Shown: positions 17,485-27,213 of the stretch, in pieces
Layout of the letters: each line of letters opens with the position of its first letter
Position numbering within the stretch: the first letter of the stretch is position 1
Source of the DNA: Aurantimonas manganoxydans SI85-9A1
GTDB lineage: Bacteria; Pseudomonadota; Alphaproteobacteria; Rhizobiales; Rhizobiaceae
Assembly (NCBI RefSeq): GCF_000153465.1
Contig: NZ_CH672387.1
Coordinates: forward strand, 3,811,935 to 3,875,934
Direction of reading: 5' to 3'
DNA length: 64,000 nucleotides
The notes under the pieces: model-generated
The model's database searches: none
What the model saw: only the letters and a program-made list of their open reading frames with translations
Told to the model about the DNA's origin: nothing
Made by a program: the position numbers and the translations under genes

Positions 17485-17764
17485 GCGTCCCGCTCCTCTT
17501 TGCCGCACGTCGACCGACGACGCGCTCGGGTTGTGGTGTGATGCCAGATTCGGCGCGGCGAGACCATTGTTCGTCGGGAACCGATCGCGGAATTTCTCGT
17601 TCGACAAACACCGCGGACCCCGCGTCAGCAACGTTCGGGCCGTGTCGGTCGCCCGTCGCACGCCACGAACTGCCAGCCTTGCGGATACTATGTATGGCTG
17701 TCTTTTTCGTGCGGAGAATATACCAGTTTAAGGACCGGCCCTCGGCTAACGGTTAACCGGGATC

Positions 17765-18253
17765 ATGGATACGAACTCACAGACAACAGCATCGGTCCAC
17801 ACCGATCCTTCGACAATGATGACGCCGGTGATCGTGCCGTCGCTCCTGTCGATCGCCAAGTCCACCCGGGCCTTTCTCGCCCTGCTTCTTGCCGATATCG
17901 GACTGCATCCCGGCCAGGATCAGCTCCTCGACCGCCTCGATCCCCTCGCCCCGGTCAGCGTGTCGGCGCTGGCCGAGCAGCTTTCGGTGCGGCCTTCCAC
18001 GGTGTCCAAGATGCTGGACCGGCTGATCGAGAAGGGCCTGGTCGCCCGCTCGGCCAACAGTGCCGATGCGCGCCGCACGATGGTGCAGCTGACCCCGGAT
18101 GGCGAGCGGGTGCAGGCGACCGTACGAAACGTCTGGCAGCGGCTCGAGATCGACCTCGCCCAGTCCCTGACGCAGGACGAACTGCAGGTGCTGCAGAGTT
18201 CCCTGACGCGCACCGGCGATATCCTGACCCAGAAGCTGCGACGCCTGCGATAG
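17765..18253 (+). CDS. MarR-family transcriptional regulator
   Basis: A 162-residue MarR protein with the winged-helix core at about residues 60-125: VSVSALAEQLSVRPSTVSKMLDRLIEKGLVARSANSADARR, where the wing carries the family D-x-R pattern. Ligand unknown. The upstream region 17690-17760 is more AT-rich than its surroundings and probably holds the promoter. The next gene (aldose epimerase, 88 nt on) is a possible but unproven target. Confidence 0.85.
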   Translation: MDTNSQTTASVHTDPSTMMTPVIVPSLLSIAKSTRAFLALLLADIGLHPGQDQLLDRLDPLAPVSVSALAEQLSVRPSTVSKMLDRLIEKGLVARSANSADARRTMVQLTPDGERVQATVRNVWQRLEIDLAQSLTQDELQVLQSSLTRTGDILTQKLRRLR

Positions 18254-18341
18254 ACGCGCGGCTGCCACGCGGGCGCTCGATTGACGCGCGCCCCGGCACT
18301 GCCTATTCCGCGATCGCCGGCTTGCGGCAGCGGAGGGGAGA

Positions 18342-19310
18342 ATGCCGATGAGCGAGTTCGTGACGATTGCCGGCGGCGGCCTCAGCGCCGAGATCGCGAC
18401 AGCCGGCGCAGCGGTCCGGGCCGTTCACCTCGACGGATTTGCCCATTCGCTGGTCGTCGGCGCCGCCGACCCCGAGCATTACACGGCCGGCAACCGCGAA
18501 TATCTCGGCGCCACCATCGGCCGCTTCGCCAACCGGATCGGCGAGGGTCGCTTCACCATCGACGGCCGGGGCTCCCAGCTCGCCCGTAACGACCCGCCCA
18601 ATCATCTGCATGGCGGGCCCGGTGGTTTTTCGACGCGCATCTGGACCATCGTCGAGCGCGCGCCGGACGCGCTGACCCTGAGCCTCGTGTCGGCCGATGG
18701 CGACGAGGGCTATCCCGGGACCGTCGACATCACCGCCCGCTTCGCGATCCTGCCGGAGCAGACGCTGTCGGTGAGCTACGAGGCGACCAGCGATCGCCCG
18801 ACCCCGGTGAACCTGACGACGCATTTCTACTTCAATCTCGACGGCAGCGACGACATTCGCGGCCACCGACTGACGCTGGCGGCGGATCGCTATCTGCCGA
18901 TCGACGCGGCGGCGCTTCCGACCGGGGCGATTGCACCGGTGGCGGGCACGCCGTTCGACTTCGGCGCGGGCCGGCTGGTGGGCGAGGCTCCCGATCCGCT
19001 CGACCACAATTTCTGCCTGGCCGACACGACGGCACCGGAGCCACGCCTTGCCGCCCGGCTCCAGGGCGAGACAAGCGGCATCACCCTGACCCTTTCCACC
19101 ATCGAACCCGGCCTGCAGGTCTATGACGGCGCCAAGCTGGACGGCTCGATTATGGGCCATGGCGGGGTGCCGATCGGCAGCCGCTCGGCCCTGGCGCTGG
19201 AGCCCCAGGGCTGGCCGGATTCGCCCAATCGGCCGGAGTTTCCCCAGGCGATCCTGCGGCCGGGCGAGACCTATAGCCATCACAGCCTCTACCGCTTTTC
19301 CGGCGGCTGA
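18342..19310 (+). CDS. galM: Aldose 1-epimerase
   Basis: Interconverts alpha and beta anomers of aldoses. 322 residues with the galactose mutarotase motifs: NRIGEGRFTIDG, the His pair in NHLHGGPGGF, THFYFNLDG with the second catalytic His, and ALEPQGWPDSPN with the catalytic Glu. The start is ATG 18342 or the second ATG six bases on. It sits upstream of the glucan operon, so a carbohydrate link is possible. Confidence 0.9.
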   Translation: MPMSEFVTIAGGGLSAEIATAGAAVRAVHLDGFAHSLVVGAADPEHYTAGNREYLGATIGRFANRIGEGRFTIDGRGSQLARNDPPNHLHGGPGGFSTRIWTIVERAPDALTLSLVSADGDEGYPGTVDITARFAILPEQTLSVSYEATSDRPTPVNLTTHFYFNLDGSDDIRGHRLTLAADRYLPIDAAALPTGAIAPVAGTPFDFGAGRLVGEAPDPLDHNFCLADTTAPEPRLAARLQGETSGITLTLSTIEPGLQVYDGAKLDGSIMGHGGVPIGSRSALALEPQGWPDSPNRPEFPQAILRPGETYSHHSLYRFSGG

Positions 19311-19440
19311 CACACGCCCTGTCCTCGTCAGGAAGCGTTCATCATCCGGGCCTACAAGCCTGTGCGCGGCGGCTATGTAATCGCCGCAATTGTGCCTATG
19401 CTCACGCCTTCGTGTCTGTTCTCAAACTCACAAGCAGCCC

Positions 19441-21051
19441 GTGAATCACAAGAGTTTTGCGTCCCGCCGTACCGCGCTGAAGACTGGTGTAGCGCTCACC
19501 CTCGCAGCGCTTCTGCCCCGTCCGGGCTTTGCCCAGGAGACGGAGGCTCCCACGCCGCCGGTCGGACAGCCGGCGACTGTCGGCGCGCCCGACGCGCCGT
19601 TCACCTTCGATGAGCTGGCCGCGCGCATGCAGCAGCGCGCCGGCGAATCCTACAGCGCGCCGGCCAACGACCTGCCGCCGGAAATCCTCGACCTCAATTA
19701 CGACGAGCACCGGGCGATCCGCTTCCGGCCGGACCACGCCCTGTGGCGCGCCGAGCCGGTGGAGTTCCACCTGCAGGCCTTCTATCCCGGTTGGGTGTTC
19801 AAGGAGACCACCAAGGTCTTCGTCGGGCAGAACGGCATCTACAATCGCCACGATTTCGCGCCCTCGGATTTCGAATACCGCCCGCCGCTGGATCCGTCGA
19901 AATTCCAGGACCTGCCGCTGGACGGCGTTGCCGGTTTCCGGATCCACGCGCCGATCGAACGGCCGGACTATTTCGACGAGCTGGTGACCTTCCTGGGCGC
20001 GAGCTATTTCCGCGCGTTGGGCACCGGCACCCGCTACGGGCTGTCGGCCCGCGGTCTCGCCATCAACACGGCGACCAGCGAGACCGAAGAATTTCCGCGT
20101 TTCAGCGCCTTCTACATCGATGCGCCGAAGCCGGGCGATTCCCGCATCCGGCTGATGGCGGAGCTCGACAGCCCGAGCCTCACCGGCGCCTATTCCTTCC
20201 TGATCACGCCGGGCCCGCAGACCACGATCGACGTGACCACCCGGCTGTTCTTCCGCACCGACGTCAACCGCGTCGGTATCGCGCCGCTGACCTCCATGTA
20301 CACCTTTGGCGAGAACGACCGCTTCGGCCGCGACGACTTCCGCCCCGAGGTTCATGACAGCGACGGCCTGTGCATTCGCCGGGCCGATGGCGAAAAGCTG
20401 TGGCGGCCGCTGAAGAACCCCGAAAACCTGGCGATGTCCTATTTCCAGGAGACCAGCCCCCGCGGCTTCGGCCTCCTGCAGCGTGACCGCGACTTCTCCC
20501 ATTACGAAGACATCGAGGCCCGCTACGAACTGCGGCCCTCGCTGATGATCGAGCCGCTGGGCGACTGGGGCAAGGGGACCGTCGAGCTCGTCGAGATCCC
20601 GACGGATTCGGAAGCCAACGACAATATCGTCGCCTTCTGGGTGCCCGAGGCGAGGGCCGAAGCCGGCGGCGCGATGGAGTTCAGCTACCGGATGCACTGG
20701 GGCCTCGACGTCGAGCTCGAGGACAACCAGGCCAAGGTCACCGGCACCTTCATCGGCGTCGGCGGCAACGCGGCGGATGCCGACCTGTCGACCCACCGCA
20801 TCGCCATCAATTTCGAGGGCGGCAGCATTGCCAAGCTGCCCGCCGATGCCCAGATCGAGCCCCTGATCGACGTGCCGGACAACACCCGGCTGATCCATTC
20901 GGGAATCGCGCGGCTGCCCAGTGGCGGCTGGCGCATCGCCCTGGAACTCGAGAAAACCGATTCACAGCCTGCTGAACTTCGCGTGAAACTTTCAATGCTG
21001 CAGCGCATTGTCAGTGAGACGTGGCTCTATCAATGGACGAACAGGACATGA
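19441..21051 (+). CDS. opgG: Periplasmic glucan biosynthesis protein OpgG (MdoG)
   Basis: Periplasmic protein needed for the branched structure of osmoregulated periplasmic glucans. 536 residues. From GTG 19441 it begins with a twin-arginine-type signal (ASRRTALKTG then a hydrophobic stretch ending GFAQ), so export by Tat is likely. Typical MdoG motifs: FDELAARMQQRAGESY, IRFRPDHALW, a central GEND region and WVPEARAEAGG. An OpgD paralogue is the alternative (OpgD also uses Tat), but position before opgH favours OpgG. Its stop overlaps the next small gene. Confidence 0.92.
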   Translation: MNHKSFASRRTALKTGVALTLAALLPRPGFAQETEAPTPPVGQPATVGAPDAPFTFDELAARMQQRAGESYSAPANDLPPEILDLNYDEHRAIRFRPDHALWRAEPVEFHLQAFYPGWVFKETTKVFVGQNGIYNRHDFAPSDFEYRPPLDPSKFQDLPLDGVAGFRIHAPIERPDYFDELVTFLGASYFRALGTGTRYGLSARGLAINTATSETEEFPRFSAFYIDAPKPGDSRIRLMAELDSPSLTGAYSFLITPGPQTTIDVTTRLFFRTDVNRVGIAPLTSMYTFGENDRFGRDDFRPEVHDSDGLCIRRADGEKLWRPLKNPENLAMSYFQETSPRGFGLLQRDRDFSHYEDIEARYELRPSLMIEPLGDWGKGTVELVEIPTDSEANDNIVAFWVPEARAEAGGAMEFSYRMHWGLDVELEDNQAKVTGTFIGVGGNAADADLSTHRIAINFEGGSIAKLPADAQIEPLIDVPDNTRLIHSGIARLPSGGWRIALELEKTDSQPAELRVKLSMLQRIVSETWLYQWTNRT

Positions 21052-21365
21052 CCGTTTTTGCAACGGAAGACCGCCGCTCCATGCAGGAGACCAATGCCGG
21101 CCGGCTGATCGGCCGGGCCGATCTGGACGACGACGTCGTACTGGACGCCGTCCGCGCGCGCCTTGCTTCGAGCGGGCGTTCCGATGACGCCGAACACTTG
21201 CTGGCCGCGGCCATGCAGGGCGACGCAGCGGCGCTGGCCTTCGTGCGCACGGTTGCCGTGCCGCCGCCTGTGGCCCGGCTCACCATGCCGATCCAGCCGC
21301 TAACCGGCCGGCCGCTGCGCTTCCCGACGATCTCGCTCGGCCGCCTTTCCGCCGACCGCAATTGA
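21033..21365 (+). CDS. Small protein in the glucan operon (OpgI position)
   Basis: A 110-residue soluble, proline-rich-ended protein of no family I recognise, lying between opgG and opgH. It starts at ATG 21033 (inside opgG) or ATG 21048, the latter forming an ATGA overlap with the opgG stop. Middle part RADLDDDVVLDAVRARLASSGRSDDAEHLL looks helical; the C-terminus ends in IQPLTGRPLRFPTISLGR. In Rhodobacter sphaeroides a small gene of unknown role, opgI, occupies this place; homology is not verified here. Confidence 0.65.
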   Translation: MDEQDMTVFATEDRRSMQETNAGRLIGRADLDDDVVLDAVRARLASSGRSDDAEHLLAAAMQGDAAALAFVRTVAVPPPVARLTMPIQPLTGRPLRFPTISLGRLSADRN

Positions 21366-21379
21366 TCACCATGCCTGAA

Positions 21380-21401
21380 CGGCCCGGGGTGATCCGGGCC
21401 G
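21380..21401 (+). repeat. Hairpin between the small OpgI-position gene and opgH
   Basis: Perfect 8-bp stem (21380-21387 with 21394-21401) and 6-nt loop, lying 15 nt past the upstream stop and 28 nt before the opgH start. No T-run follows. It could modulate read-through or mRNA stability inside the operon. Confidence 0.4.
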
Positions 21402-21429
21402 CGGCACCATCTCACCGACGGACACCGCG

Positions 21430-23223
21430 TTGATCACGGCTCAGCGTCTTCTCTTCGCCCTGGCCTCCGTCGTGCTGGCGGCGATCGCAGCTTCGCTGTT
21501 CTTCATCGTCGTGACGGTGAACGGGGTGACCTATCTGCACATCGTGCAGATCAGCCTGCTCGTGCTGTGCTGCCTCTGGCTCGCCTGGGGCTTCAACATG
21601 GCGTTGGCCGGCATCATGTCGTCCGGCGCGCCGCCGCGCCGCCGGGCGCTGCCCGGACATGTCAGCCGCACCGCCATCCTCGTCCCCGTCTACAACGAGG
21701 ACGCCGAAGCGGTGCTGGCGCGCGTCGGTGCCATGTATGAGGGCCTGCGCAGCATCGGCGGGCTCGACGCCTTCGACTTCTACATCCTCAGCGATTCCAC
21801 CCGGGCCGAGAACGTCGCCGCCGAACGGCGCGGCGTCGACATGCTCCTGTCCGAACTCGGGGCGGCCGGCCGGCTCTACTACCGCAACCGCGAGAAGAAT
21901 GTCGGCCGCAAGGCGGGCAATATCGCCGACTTCGTGACCACCAGCGGCGGTGCCTACGACTACATGCTGGTGCTCGACGCCGACAGCCTGATGCGGCCGG
22001 AGACCATGGTGGAGATGGTCGCCCGGATGGATGGCGACCCCGAACTCGGCCTGTTGCAGACCCAGCCGCTGATCATCGGCCGGCGCACCCTGTTCGGCCG
22101 TGCCCTGCAGTTTTCCGCAGCCTTGTTCTCGCCGGTCTTCTCGCGCGGCATCGCCGTGCTGCAGGGCCGCGAGGGGCCGTTCTGGGGCCACAACGCCATC
22201 CTGCGCGTGCGCGCCTTCGCGGCCTCCTGCGGCCTGCCCGACCTGCACGGCCGCCCGCCTTTCGGCGGCCATATCCTCAGCCACGATTCCGTCGAGGCGG
22301 CGCTGCTGGCGCGGGCCGGCTACAAGGTCCAGGTCGATCCGGACCTCGAAGGCTCCTACGAGGAAGCCCCGGCCAACATCATCGAATATGCCAAGCGCGA
22401 CCGCCGCTGGTGCCAGGGCAATCTCCAGCACGGCAAGCTCCTCGCCGCGCCGGGGCTGAAGCTGTGGAGCCGCGTCTCGCTGGCCAGCGGAATCATGGCC
22501 TATGCCGCCTCGCCGATCTGGCTGATGTTCCTGATCGTCAGCCTGCTGGACCCGATCCTGGCGCCCGAGCCGAACTATTTCCCGGCCGATTCCCTGTTCC
22601 CGGTGTTTCCGCGCCCCGAGACCGGCAAGGCGCTGCTCCTGCTCTTCGGCATCTTCGTCCTCTTGCTGCTGCCCAAGACGCTGATCGCGGTCGGCAGCGC
22701 CTTCACCGCTCGGCGGCGGCGGTTCGGCGGGACGCTCGCGGTGCTGGCCGGCGCGACGGCAGAACTGGTGATGACCAGCATCCTCGCCCCGGTGATGATG
22801 ATGTTCCAGTCGAAGGCCGTGGCCGAGATCCTGATCGGCGCCGATGCCGGGTGGCCGTCGACCGAGCGCGCCGACGGCAGCCTGCCGCTCGACGCCGCCT
22901 TCAAGGCGAGCTGGTGGATGGTGCTGGCCGGCGGCCTCGTGCTGTTCGCCACGATCAACTACGCCCCGAGCCTCGTCCTGTGGACCCTGCCGATCGCGCT
23001 GCCGCTCGTCGCGGCGCCGGTCCTGATCAGCGCCACCGGCAACCCGGCGCTGGGCGACTGGGTGCGTCGCCAGCGCCTGTTCGAGACCCCCTTCGAGTCC
23101 GATCCGGAGCCGGTGATCCGCAGCTATGCCCTCTGGCAGGAGCGGCTGGCCCGTCTTTCGGCCGGTGCCGACCTTGAGAAAGCCACAGTGTCGGTGGCAC
23201 CGGTGCTGCCCGATCCCGCATGA
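21430..23223 (+). CDS. opgH: Glucan biosynthesis glucosyltransferase OpgH (MdoH)
   Basis: Inner-membrane family-2 glucosyltransferase building the beta-glucan backbone from UDP-glucose. 597 residues. Two N-terminal helices (5-30, 38-60), a cytosolic catalytic domain with VPVYNED, DADSLM (183-188), SHDSVEAALLARAG and the RDRRWCQGNLQHGK motif near 323-336, then several C-terminal helices. Start is TTG 21430 without a strong ribosome site. Lacks the long cytosolic N-terminal region of E. coli MdoH. Confidence 0.93.
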   Translation: MITAQRLLFALASVVLAAIAASLFFIVVTVNGVTYLHIVQISLLVLCCLWLAWGFNMALAGIMSSGAPPRRRALPGHVSRTAILVPVYNEDAEAVLARVGAMYEGLRSIGGLDAFDFYILSDSTRAENVAAERRGVDMLLSELGAAGRLYYRNREKNVGRKAGNIADFVTTSGGAYDYMLVLDADSLMRPETMVEMVARMDGDPELGLLQTQPLIIGRRTLFGRALQFSAALFSPVFSRGIAVLQGREGPFWGHNAILRVRAFAASCGLPDLHGRPPFGGHILSHDSVEAALLARAGYKVQVDPDLEGSYEEAPANIIEYAKRDRRWCQGNLQHGKLLAAPGLKLWSRVSLASGIMAYAASPIWLMFLIVSLLDPILAPEPNYFPADSLFPVFPRPETGKALLLLFGIFVLLLLPKTLIAVGSAFTARRRRFGGTLAVLAGATAELVMTSILAPVMMMFQSKAVAEILIGADAGWPSTERADGSLPLDAAFKASWWMVLAGGLVLFATINYAPSLVLWTLPIALPLVAAPVLISATGNPALGDWVRRQRLFETPFESDPEPVIRSYALWQERLARLSAGADLEKATVSVAPVLPDPA

Positions 23224-23239
23224 GGCTGCCCCCGAGACG

Positions 23240-24451
23240 ATGACCGCTGTCACCCGTACTGCCTTGAAGTCACCCCGCGATTACCGGGTGGACTTCTGGC
23301 GCGGCATCGCGCTCGCGATGATCTTCGTCAACCATATTCCCGGCAACGTCTGGGAGAACTTCACCTCCCGCAATTTCGGCTTCTCCGACGCGGCCGAACT
23401 GTTCGTCTTCCTGGCGGGCTTTGCCTCGGCCTATGCCTATGCCCCGCTGTTCCTGGCGGGCGAGCGGGTCGCGGCGACGCTGAAGGCGTGGCGCCGCGCG
23501 GGCGTTCTCTACCTCGTCCACATCACCCTGACCGTGGCGGCGATCGGCATCTTCTCCTGGGCGGCGCTGGCGCTCGGCTATGGCGACATGATGCGCACGA
23601 TCGGGCTGCGCTCCTTCATCACCATGCCGATGGAGACGATGATCGGTGTCGCCGGCCTCGGCCACCAACTCGGCTATGTGAACATCCTGCCGATGTATTG
23701 CGTGCTCTTGCTGATGCTGCCGCTGCATCTGGCACTGGCGCAGATCAGCCGCGGCGCGATGCTCGCCGGGGCCGTCCTGATGTGGATCGTCGCCTATGTC
23801 TGGGCGATCGACGTGCCGGCCTTTCCGCTGCCAGGCGGCTGGTTCTTCAATCCTTTCTCCTGGCAGCTGATCTTCGCCGTCGGCCTCTATTGCGGCCTGA
23901 ACCGGCGCGAGACCGGCGTTGCGGTGTCCTATCGGCCTTGGCTCTACGCGCTGGCCCTCGCCTATGCGCTGCTGGCCTTCCTGACCATCCGCTTCGGCCT
24001 GTGGTGGATCTGGGGCCAGAGCCCGCTGCCGGTGCTGATCACCGGCTTCGACAAGACCTATGTCAGCCTGACCCGGCTGCTGCATGTGATGGCGATCTGC
24101 TACCTCTTCGCCAATGCCGCGGCGAGCTCGCCCTTCGCCAACATCTCGCGCGACAACATCTTCACCATGCTGGGACGCCATTCGCTGCCGGTCTTCGCCG
24201 TCGGCACAGTGCTGTCGCTGTGCGGCCAGGTGCTGAAGCACGGTTCGGAACCGTCGATCTGGTTCGACACGCCGATGGTGCTGGCCGGCCTCGCGATCCT
24301 CTTCGGCCTCGCGCGCTATCTCGACTGGTGGCGCACCGCCCAGAAGGTCACGGTGCGCAGCAGTGACGCGGCCGCCGAGAGAGCGCGCGGCGCGATGGCG
24401 ACGCCGGACGAGCCGCTGACGCCGATCCTCAAGACACGCCGCCCGGTCTGA
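23240..24451 (+). CDS. opgC: OpgC membrane acyltransferase (glucan succinylation)
   Basis: A 403-residue protein with about ten transmembrane helices. The OpgC/acyltransferase-3-like opening is RDYRVDFWRGIALAMIFVNHIPGN, followed by FGFSDAAELFVFLAGF. In R. sphaeroides OpgC adds succinyl groups to periplasmic glucans; the operon position directly after opgH (16-nt gap) supports the same job. ATG 23240 fits the conserved start; earlier in-frame codons lie within opgH. Confidence 0.9.
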   Translation: MTAVTRTALKSPRDYRVDFWRGIALAMIFVNHIPGNVWENFTSRNFGFSDAAELFVFLAGFASAYAYAPLFLAGERVAATLKAWRRAGVLYLVHITLTVAAIGIFSWAALALGYGDMMRTIGLRSFITMPMETMIGVAGLGHQLGYVNILPMYCVLLLMLPLHLALAQISRGAMLAGAVLMWIVAYVWAIDVPAFPLPGGWFFNPFSWQLIFAVGLYCGLNRRETGVAVSYRPWLYALALAYALLAFLTIRFGLWWIWGQSPLPVLITGFDKTYVSLTRLLHVMAICYLFANAAASSPFANISRDNIFTMLGRHSLPVFAVGTVLSLCGQVLKHGSEPSIWFDTPMVLAGLAILFGLARYLDWWRTAQKVTVRSSDAAAERARGAMATPDEPLTPILKTRRPV

Positions 24452-24473
24452 CGGTCGCGTCCGGATATGCGAA

Positions 24474-24496
24474 AACGGGCGCCGATGGCGCCCGTT
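24474..24496. terminator. Bidirectional terminator between opgC and mmsA
   Basis: Perfect 10-bp stem (24474-24483 with 24487-24496), 3-nt loop. Read on the minus strand the stem runs into T4 (complement of 24472-24475), which suits mmsA; the plus side is CTGCATTCTG. Confidence 0.7.
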
Positions 24497-24521
24497 CTGC
24501 ATTCTGTCCTGTGGGTCCGCT

Positions 24522-26021
24522 CTACCGCATGACCGGCATGGCGAACTCGGCACCGTCCTTGATCCCCGACGGCCAGCGGCTCGTGACCGTCTTGGTACGG
24601 GTGTAGAAGCGGAAGGCGTCCGGGCCGTGCTGGTTGAGATCGCCGAAGCCCGAGGCCTTCCAGCCGCCGAAGGTGTAGTAGGCCAGCGGCACCGGAATCG
24701 GCACGTTGACGCCGACCATGCCGATGTTGATGCGGCTGGCGAAGTCGCGGGCGGCGTCGCCGTCACGGGTGTAGATCGAGACGCCGTTGCCGTATTCGTG
24801 GCTCATCGGCAGGTCGATCGCTTCCTCGTAATCCTTGGCGCGCACCACCGACAGGACCGGACCGAAGATCTCGGTCTTGTAGATGTCCATGTCCTTGGTG
24901 ACGTCGTCGAACAGGCAGGCGCCGACGAAGAAGCCGTTCTCGTAGCCCTGCATCTTGAAGCCGCGGCCGTCGACGGCAAGCTTGGCGCCCTCTTCGACAC
25001 CCCGGTCGATGAGGCCCAACACGCGCTGCTGCGCCTCGCGGGTGACCAGCGGTCCCATGTCGACGTCGTCGCCGGCCGTATAGGGCGCGATCTTCAACGC
25101 TTCGACCCGCGGGATCAGCTTCTCCATCAGGCGATCGGCGGTCTCCTTGCCGACCGGGACGGCCACGGACACGGCCATGCAGCGCTCGCCGGCCGCGCCG
25201 TAGCCGGCGCCGATCAGGGCGTCCGCCGCCTTGTCGATGTCGGCGTCCGGCATGATGATCATGTGGTTCTTGGCGCCGCCGAAGCACTGGACGCGCTTGC
25301 CGTTCGCGCAACCGCGCGAATAGATGTACTGGGCGATCGGCGTCGAGCCGACGAAGCCGATGGCCTGGATGTCGGGATCGTCGAGGATCGCATCCACCGC
25401 GCCCTTGTCGCCGTTGACGACGTTGAGAATGCCTTCCGGCAGGCCGGCCTCGATCATCAGCTCGGCCAGCATGAGCGGGACCGACGGGTCACGCTCGGAC
25501 GGCTTCAGGATGAAGGCGTTGCCGGCGGCGATCGCCGGGGCGAACTTCCACATCGGGATCATCGCCGGGAAGTTGAACGGCGTGATGCCGGCCACGACGC
25601 CCAGCGCCTGGCGGATCGAATAGAGGTCGATGCCGGGGCCGGCGCCCTCGGAGAACTCGCCCTTCAGGAGATGCGGCGCGCCGATGCAGAACTCGGCGAC
25701 CTCGAGGCCGCGCTGCACGTCGCCCTTGGCGTCGGGAATGGTCTTGCCATGCTCGCGCGACAGCACCTCGGCCAGCTTGTCCATGTCGCGGTTCAGAAGT
25801 TCGACGAACTTCATCATCACGCGGGCGCGGCGCTGCGGGTTGGTCGCGGCCCAGGCCGGCTGCGCCGCCTTGGCATTCGCGACCGCCGCGGTCAGCTCGT
25901 CGGCGCTGGCCAGCGCGACCTGAGCCTGGACCTCGCCGGTGGCCGGATTGAAGACGTCGGCTGTGCGGCCGCTCGTGCCGGCGACGCGCTTGCCGCCGAT
26001 GAAATGTCCGATCTGTTCCAT
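24522..26021 (-). CDS. mmsA: CoA-acylating methylmalonate-semialdehyde dehydrogenase
   Basis: Converts methylmalonate (or malonate) semialdehyde to propionyl-CoA (acetyl-CoA), in valine, inositol and beta-alanine catabolism. 499 residues. Catalytic Cys281 lies in AAGERCMAVSVAVPVG, with the family-typical FGGAKNHMIIMPDAD before it; ITPFNFPAMIPMWK is the cofactor/substrate loop. A perfect AGGAGG precedes ATG 26021. Divergent from a LysR gene, its likely regulator. The C-terminal half is typical (NHMIIMPD, ERCMAVS), so confidence is high. Confidence 0.95.
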   Translation of the reverse strand: MEQIGHFIGGKRVAGTSGRTADVFNPATGEVQAQVALASADELTAAVANAKAAQPAWAATNPQRRARVMMKFVELLNRDMDKLAEVLSREHGKTIPDAKGDVQRGLEVAEFCIGAPHLLKGEFSEGAGPGIDLYSIRQALGVVAGITPFNFPAMIPMWKFAPAIAAGNAFILKPSERDPSVPLMLAELMIEAGLPEGILNVVNGDKGAVDAILDDPDIQAIGFVGSTPIAQYIYSRGCANGKRVQCFGGAKNHMIIMPDADIDKAADALIGAGYGAAGERCMAVSVAVPVGKETADRLMEKLIPRVEALKIAPYTAGDDVDMGPLVTREAQQRVLGLIDRGVEEGAKLAVDGRGFKMQGYENGFFVGACLFDDVTKDMDIYKTEIFGPVLSVVRAKDYEEAIDLPMSHEYGNGVSIYTRDGDAARDFASRINIGMVGVNVPIPVPLAYYTFGGWKASGFGDLNQHGPDAFRFYTRTKTVTSRWPSGIKDGAEFAMPVMR

Positions 26022-26148
26022 CCGGTTTCCTCCTGTTGCGGGTGTTGCCCTCAGTCTTCGCGCAGGCAGCGGCGAAAGCCAATCCTTCGCATTGCGCATC
26101 CGTTGTGCGTAGATTGACGTCCCTGGCGCGGATTGGAGAGGAACGGAC

Positions 26149-27036
26149 GTGAACTGGGACGATGTCAGGCTGTTTCTTGCGGTGGCACGAGCCGGCCAGA
26201 TCCTGGCGGCAGCGCGGCGGCTGGAACTCAACCACGCAACCGTCGGCCGGCGGCTGACGGCGCTCGAAACGGCACTCGGCGCCCGGCTTCTCGACCGGCG
26301 CCCGAATGGCTGCGAGCTGACGCCCACCGGCCGCGACTTCCTCGAACAGGCCGAGCGCATGGAAGCGGCCATGCTGGCCGCGCGTGCCGATATCGGCGCG
26401 ACAGAACTGGCGCTCTCGGGCACCGTGCGAGTGGGAACGCCCGACGGTTTCGGCACCGCGTTTCTCGCCCCCCGCCTCTGGCGGCTGACCGAACGCCATC
26501 CCGACCTCACCGTCCAGCTCGTGCCCGTGCCGCGCGCCTTCTCGATTTCGCGCCGCGAGGCCGACATCGCGATCACGGTCGCCCGCCCAGAAGCCGGGCG
26601 GCTCGTCGCCGGCAAGCTCACCGACTATGCGCTCGGCCTTTATGCCTCACGCGGCTACATCGCCGCCCATGGCGCCCCGGCCTCGCTGGCCGAGCTCGGC
26701 CGGCACCGTCTCGTCGGCGCGGTGGAGGACCTCCTCTACAGCCCGCGGCTCGCCTACCATACCGACATCGTCGCCCGCTGGCCGGCGCACTACGAGGTGT
26801 CGAGCGCGATCGGCCAGACCGAGGCGGTGGCTGCCGGCGCCGGGATCGGCATCCTGCACGGCTTCATGGCCGCCGACCGCCCCCAGCTCACGCGCATCCT
26901 GCCGGAGGAAACGATCCACCGCAGCTACTGGCTCGTCTATCACGAGAGCGTCCGCGACATCCGGCGGATCGCCGCCGTCGCCGACTTCATCCGCGACTGC
27001 GTGAGCGCCGAGCGTGCGGTCTTCGCCGCCAACTGA
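26149..27036 (+). CDS. LysR-family transcriptional regulator
   Basis: A 295-residue regulator: winged-helix domain (residues 1-60, WDDVRLFLAVARAGQILAAARRLELNHATVGRRLTALE; ATV replaces the commoner S-Q-P-x-V-S type helix) and a periplasmic-binding-protein-like effector domain. GTG 26149 has GGAGAGGA just upstream. It is transcribed divergently from mmsA across a 127-bp region, so control of mmsA is likely though not shown. The inducer is unknown. Confidence 0.87.
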   Translation: MNWDDVRLFLAVARAGQILAAARRLELNHATVGRRLTALETALGARLLDRRPNGCELTPTGRDFLEQAERMEAAMLAARADIGATELALSGTVRVGTPDGFGTAFLAPRLWRLTERHPDLTVQLVPVPRAFSISRREADIAITVARPEAGRLVAGKLTDYALGLYASRGYIAAHGAPASLAELGRHRLVGAVEDLLYSPRLAYHTDIVARWPAHYEVSSAIGQTEAVAAGAGIGILHGFMAADRPQLTRILPEETIHRSYWLVYHESVRDIRRIAAVADFIRDCVSAERAVFAAN

Positions 27037-27213
27037 CCGGGGCCAACGTCGCTGCGAGTTCGACGCGAAGGCCGAGGGTCTTATGTGACCTCAGACCAGC
27101 GGACGCACGTCCGGGTCATCGCGAGCATCCGGACGGACACTTGATCGCCGTCAATCCTTCGGCCGCCGCGCCATGCGCATATCAGTCGGAGCCCGAACGC
27201 GAAGGAGACCGCC

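Noticed and set aside
26022..26148. A possible LysR-type operator between mmsA and the LysR gene
   Set aside because: The visible similarity (TTGCGCATCCG, TTGTGCGTAGA) is a direct repeat, not a T-N11-A dyad; too weak to list as a site.
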